Under the pieces are notes generated by a model. It searched no databases, was not told the origin of the DNA, and worked only from the letters and a program-made list of their open reading frames with translations. DNA of 64,000 bases from JAKAGZ01 sp963783855 (lineage in GTDB: Bacteria > Bacteroidota > Ignavibacteria > Ignavibacteriales > Ignavibacteriaceae): contig CAWAPE010000014.1 of the NCBI GenBank assembly GCA_963783855.1, positions 496,001-560,000 on the forward strand. The letters are read 5' to 3'. Position numbers and translations under genes: made by a program. This document shows positions 60,570-64,000 of the stretch, in pieces; position 1 is the stretch's first letter; each line of letters begins with the position of its first letter.

Positions 60570-61232
60570 ATGGAAAAAGTAGTTCTAAAAGCAAACATTA
60601 GAGAAGCAAAATCAAAATCCGAAACGAATGCTTTACGTAATAAAGGAGAAGTTCCCGGGACATATTATTCAGTACACGATGAACCATTGTCCATAAGTGT
60701 TGAAGCAAATTCACTTAATCCCCTGGTCTTTACTGCTCAGACACATTTGGTATCACTTGATATTGAGGGAAAAGACGGATACGACTGCATTATTAAAGAT
60801 GTACAGTTTGATCCGGTTACGGATAAAGTAATTCATTTTGACTTGTTAGGTTTAACTTCCGGTGAAACTTTTCAGTTGGAGGTTCCGGTACAGTTTCTTG
60901 GAACACCTGTTGGTATTAAAGAAGGTGGCGTACTTCAGCAGTTTATGCATAAACTGGAGGTAGAGTGCCTGCCCAAAGATATTCCACAGCAGATAGAAGT
61001 AGACATTACAAATCTGAGTATTGGTGATTCAATTCACGTTAGTGAGTTAAACGTTGAAAATATTACTATACTAAATCCTGAAGATACTGTTCTTGTTTCT
61101 GTCACACATCCTAAGGTTGAAGCTGAACCAGTTGCTGAGGAAGTTGCCGAAGGTGAAGAAGGTGAGGAACAGGCAGAACCGGAAGTAATTGGCAAAGGAA
61201 AAGCTGAGGAAGAAGAGGAAGAAAAAGAATAG
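60570..61232 (+). CDS. rplY: 50S ribosomal protein L25, general stress (Ctc/TL5) type
   Basis: 220 residues: an L25 domain (about 1-95; LKANIREAKSKSETNALRNKGEVPGTYY) binding 5S rRNA, and a TL5 C-terminal domain (about 96-185). The tail is very acidic (EEVAEGEEGEEQAEPEV, then a run of Glu). GGAG precedes the ATG. Placement before pth is a widely conserved pair. Confidence 0.94.
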   Translation: MEKVVLKANIREAKSKSETNALRNKGEVPGTYYSVHDEPLSISVEANSLNPLVFTAQTHLVSLDIEGKDGYDCIIKDVQFDPVTDKVIHFDLLGLTSGETFQLEVPVQFLGTPVGIKEGGVLQQFMHKLEVECLPKDIPQQIEVDITNLSIGDSIHVSELNVENITILNPEDTVLVSVTHPKVEAEPVAEEVAEGEEGEEQAEPEVIGKGKAEEEEEEKE

Positions 61233-61239
61233 CATTGAT

Positions 61240-61863
61240 GTGCGAGTAATATTTGGAATTGGAAATCCCGGTAATCGTTATCTTTATAACAGGCACAATA
61301 TTGGGTTTATGTTTTTAGATTATTTCGCAAATTCCCTGTCATGTTCTTTTAAACCCTCAAAGTCAGACTATTATTTTGCAGAGGGGAAACTTGCTAATCA
61401 GAGTTTCTCCTTAATTAAACCTTCAACATATGTGAATAATAGTGGGATTGCAGCCTTACAGGCCATTCAAAATTATAAAACAGAAATTGAAGATTTTTTA
61501 TTTGTTTACGATGATCTCAATCTGGAGTTTCCTGACTTACGTGTCAGGGCTTCCGGAGGTGATGGAGGTCATAACGGTTTAAACTCAGTTATTTATCATC
61601 TTGCATCTGAAGATTTTTCCAGGATAAGATTTGGAATTGGAAACGATTTTGAAAAAGGTAAAATGGCTGAATATGTTCTTACAGACTTTAATAATGAAGA
61701 AATGTCACAATTGAAAAATACCTTTGATGAAGGAATAAACCTGGTGAAGGAATTTATCAGTGGTGGTAAAAAAAAACTATTAGATGCCAATAGTAAAATG
61801 GCAAAAATCAAAAACGAAAAAAAATCATTGAACGATTCTAAAAGTAATCCGGAGAACTTATGA
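61240..61863 (+). CDS. pth: Peptidyl-tRNA hydrolase
   Basis: 207 residues from a GTG at 61240, just 7 nt after rplY; the frame also opens inside rplY but that N-terminus is low-complexity Lys and not family-like. VIFGIGNPGNRYLYNRHNIGFMFLDYF holds the catalytic His and substrate Asn; KPSTYVNNSGIAA, DDLNLEFPDLRVRASGGDGGHNGL complete the site. It frees tRNA from aborted peptides. A short charged tail follows the domain. Its TGA overlaps the hppA ATG. Confidence 0.92.
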   Translation: MRVIFGIGNPGNRYLYNRHNIGFMFLDYFANSLSCSFKPSKSDYYFAEGKLANQSFSLIKPSTYVNNSGIAALQAIQNYKTEIEDFLFVYDDLNLEFPDLRVRASGGDGGHNGLNSVIYHLASEDFSRIRFGIGNDFEKGKMAEYVLTDFNNEEMSQLKNTFDEGINLVKEFISGGKKKLLDANSKMAKIKNEKKSLNDSKSNPENL

Positions 61864-64000
61864 GTCTTTACATTAACATTATTCCAGTGTTCGGAATTCT
61901 GGCGCTTTTATATACCTTCTGGAAATCTACCTGGGTTTCAAAACAGGATCCGGGTACGGATAAAATGGTTAAAATTTCAGGGCATATTTCAGAGGGCGCA
62001 ATGGCTTTTCTGAAGGCTGAGTATAAAGTACTTATTATTTTCGTGATCTGTGTTGCTATTCTTTTAGCAGTTTCAGCAGACACTAAAAATTCTTCACCTC
62101 TTGTTGGTGTCTCGTTTATTGTTGGTGCCTTTTGTTCTGCACTTGCCGGTTTTATAGGAATGAAAGTCGCAACAAAAGCAAATGTAAGAACTACAAACGC
62201 TGCAAGAACAAGTTTAGGAAGAGCACTGGAGATTGCATTTGCCGGTGGCTCTGTTATGGGGTTGGGAGTCGTTGGACTCGGTGTTCTCGGTCTTGGCGGT
62301 TTATTTATGATTTATAGTGATGCGTTTGGAGTTAGTAGAGTAGAAGATCTAAATAGAGTTATTACAATTATTACAGGATTTTCTTTTGGTGCTTCATCAA
62401 TCGCACTGTTTGCAAGAGTAGGTGGTGGTATTTATACAAAAGCTGCTGATGTTGGTGCGGACCTTGTTGGAAAAGTTGAGGCAGGAATTCCGGAAGATCA
62501 TCCTTTGAATCCTGCTACTATTGCTGACAACGTTGGTGATAATGTTGGTGACGTTGCTGGTATGGGTGCCGATTTATTTGAATCTTATGTCGGTTCGATA
62601 GTTGGTACAATGGTTCTTGGTGCAGCATTTTTTGGCTACCCTGAATTTCAGGATCAATTTCATGGTCTTGGCGCCGTTTTACTTCCTCTCGTAATTGCTG
62701 GTGTCGGAATTGTAATGTCAATTGCCGGTACTTTTTTAGTGAGAGTTAAAGAAGGTGGCGATCCTCAAAAGGCACTTAACCGGGGTGAATTTGGTTCGTC
62801 ACTAATTATGATTGTTGCCTTGTACTTTATTATTAAGTGGATGCTTCCAGATACCTGGACATTTGACGATCCGCTTTACGGGGTAACAAAAACCATTACT
62901 TCAACGGGGATATTTCTCTCGACTGTAATTGGTCTTGTTGCGGGAGTTTTAATTGGAATTATCACTGAGTATTACACAGGAACTGGTAAAAAACCTGTAC
63001 TTAGCATTGTAAGACAATCACTAACCGGAAGTGCAACAAATATTATTGCTGGTCTTGGAAACGGAATGTTTTCAACAGCTTTACCGATCATTGTGCTTGC
63101 AGGTTCAATTATTGGTGCTTTTCATTTCGGTGGGCTTTATGGAATTGCTATTGCAGCCGTTGGTATGCTTTCAAATACAGGTATTCAATTAGCTGTGGAT
63201 GCTTATGGACCTATTTCTGATAATGCCGGTGGTATTGCTGAGATGTCTGATCTTCCAAAAGAAGTAAGGCAAAGAACCGATAAACTTGATGCAGTAGGAA
63301 ATACAACAGCAGCTATTGGAAAAGGTTTTGCAATTGGCTCAGCAGCCTTAACTGCGCTGGCATTGTTTGGAGCTTTTATGACTGCTGCAAATATCAGAAC
63401 AATTGATATTTCAAAAGCAGACGTAATGGCCGGACTTTTTCTTGGTGGTATGTTACCATTTTTATTTTCTGCTCTGGCTATGAAAGCTGTTGGCAGGGCT
63501 GCAATGTCTATGATTGAAGAAGTTAGAAGACAGTTTAAAACTATTCCTGCTCTTAGTGCTGCTCTTGAGGTAATGAAGAGGAATGGCAGTAAGGAACAAT
63601 CTGAATGGTCTTCTGAAGATAAGGCAACCTTTGATAAAGCTGATGGAGTTGCTGAGTACGGTAAATGTGTTGAGATATCTACAAAGGCCGCCATTAGAGA
63701 AATGGTGATTCCAGGCCTTTTGGCAGTAATTGTACCTGTATTTATCGGATATGCCGGTGGAGCAGAAATGCTCGGTGGTTTATTGGCAGGTGTAACTGTA
63801 ACTGGTGTGCTAATGGCTATTTTCCAATCAAATGCAGGTGGTGCCTGGGATAATGCCAAAAAGACATTTGAAGAAGGTGTAGAAATCAATGGTGAAAAAT
63901 ATATAAAGGGATCGGATCCTCATAAAGCAGCTGTTGTTGGCGATACTGTTGGTGATCCGTTCAAAGATACTTCAGGTCCATCGTTAAATATTCTTATTAA
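61860..64000 (+). CDS. hppA: Membrane-bound pyrophosphatase, K+-dependent type, C-terminus beyond window
   Basis: 713 codons visible from the ATG at 61860 with the frame open at the window end. Start MSLYINIIPVFGILALLY; active-site motif EAGIPEDHPLNPATIADNVGDNVGDVAGMGADLFESYVGS. VGNTTAAIGKGFAIGSA carries Ala at the position that is Lys in K+-independent pumps, pointing to the K+-dependent subfamily. It hydrolyses pyrophosphate and pumps H+ or Na+; which ion cannot be read here. Nearly complete: the last visible residues SGPSLNILI are close to the usual C-terminus. Coupled to pth by ATGA. Confidence 0.93.
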   Translation, partial: MSLYINIIPVFGILALLYTFWKSTWVSKQDPGTDKMVKISGHISEGAMAFLKAEYKVLIIFVICVAILLAVSADTKNSSPLVGVSFIVGAFCSALAGFIGMKVATKANVRTTNAARTSLGRALEIAFAGGSVMGLGVVGLGVLGLGGLFMIYSDAFGVSRVEDLNRVITIITGFSFGASSIALFARVGGGIYTKAADVGADLVGKVEAGIPEDHPLNPATIADNVGDNVGDVAGMGADLFESYVGSIVGTMVLGAAFFGYPEFQDQFHGLGAVLLPLVIAGVGIVMSIAGTFLVRVKEGGDPQKALNRGEFGSSLIMIVALYFIIKWMLPDTWTFDDPLYGVTKTITSTGIFLSTVIGLVAGVLIGIITEYYTGTGKKPVLSIVRQSLTGSATNIIAGLGNGMFSTALPIIVLAGSIIGAFHFGGLYGIAIAAVGMLSNTGIQLAVDAYGPISDNAGGIAEMSDLPKEVRQRTDKLDAVGNTTAAIGKGFAIGSAALTALALFGAFMTAANIRTIDISKADVMAGLFLGGMLPFLFSALAMKAVGRAAMSMIEEVRRQFKTIPALSAALEVMKRNGSKEQSEWSSEDKATFDKADGVAEYGKCVEISTKAAIREMVIPGLLAVIVPVFIGYAGGAEMLGGLLAGVTVTGVLMAIFQSNAGGAWDNAKKTFEEGVEINGEKYIKGSDPHKAAVVGDTVGDPFKDTSGPSLNILI

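Noticed and set aside
61189..61239. N-terminal extension of peptidyl-tRNA hydrolase overlapping rplY
   Set aside because: The extra residues are only Lys/Arg low complexity produced by reading the acidic rplY tail in another frame.

Overview
The window reads as chromosome of an AT-rich, Gram-negative bacterium of the Bacteroidota/Chlorobiota type, most like Ignavibacteria. Supporting traits are a fused LpxC-FabZ protein, BamA followed by two Skp/OmpH proteins, a separate heptose kinase and cytidylyltransferase, GTP-type PEP carboxykinase, a LexA repressor, c-type cytochrome and NrfD electron-transfer genes, and weak or absent Shine-Dalgarno sites at many starts. This placement is inference from gene content; there is no rRNA gene in the window.

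Region 1 (1-10.2 kb) is the accessory, least ordinary part. Two divergent membrane electron-transfer modules sit back to back. The leftward one has a Tat-exported four-cluster ferredoxin subunit, an NrfD/HybB-like membrane subunit and a multiheme cytochrome c cut by the window edge. The rightward one has a membrane-anchored H-protein-like subunit with arginine at the lipoyl-lysine position, a ferredoxin subunit with no signal peptide, a second NrfD protein, a Cys-rich protein with half an H-domain, and a 97-residue protein that shares a C-terminal motif with the H-like subunit. A histidine kinase with a probable heme-binding periplasmic domain, a sigma-54 activator and an archaemetzincin follow. 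I consider this the best candidate for an undescribed system: a redox module possibly controlled by its own heme sensor.

Region 2 (10.2-20 kb) holds threonine catabolism (tdh-kbl), an SRAP protein, a TerB-like protein, an M14 carboxypeptidase, a broken cytidylate-kinase-like gene, fumarase, a broken membrane protein gene and a palindromic repeat cassette. Four genes between 16 and 39.6 kb are frameshifted, two of them core genes (fumC, lpxA). This suggests indel errors in the assembly, or real decay.

Region 3 (20-31.4 kb) has a GH13 debranching-type enzyme, a large multi-PAS hybrid kinase, pckG, an orphan mlaE, ilvE, and lexA with a nested palindromic operator followed by two small genes.

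Region 4 (31.4-53.8 kb) is an envelope-building block: uppS-bamA-skp-skp-lpxD-lpxC/fabZ-lpxA-lipM-like-panB, a propeller protein, hldE1-hldE2, tamB-rnr, and a large MA-peptidase/PD40/beta-barrel protein.

Region 5 (53.8-64 kb) has the leftward arginine operon argB-argD-argC-argJ, an FmdB-type zinc ribbon, a lipoprotein, and a rightward prs-rplY-pth-hppA group whose last gene leaves the window. No tRNA, rRNA, CRISPR array or complete insertion sequence was seen.
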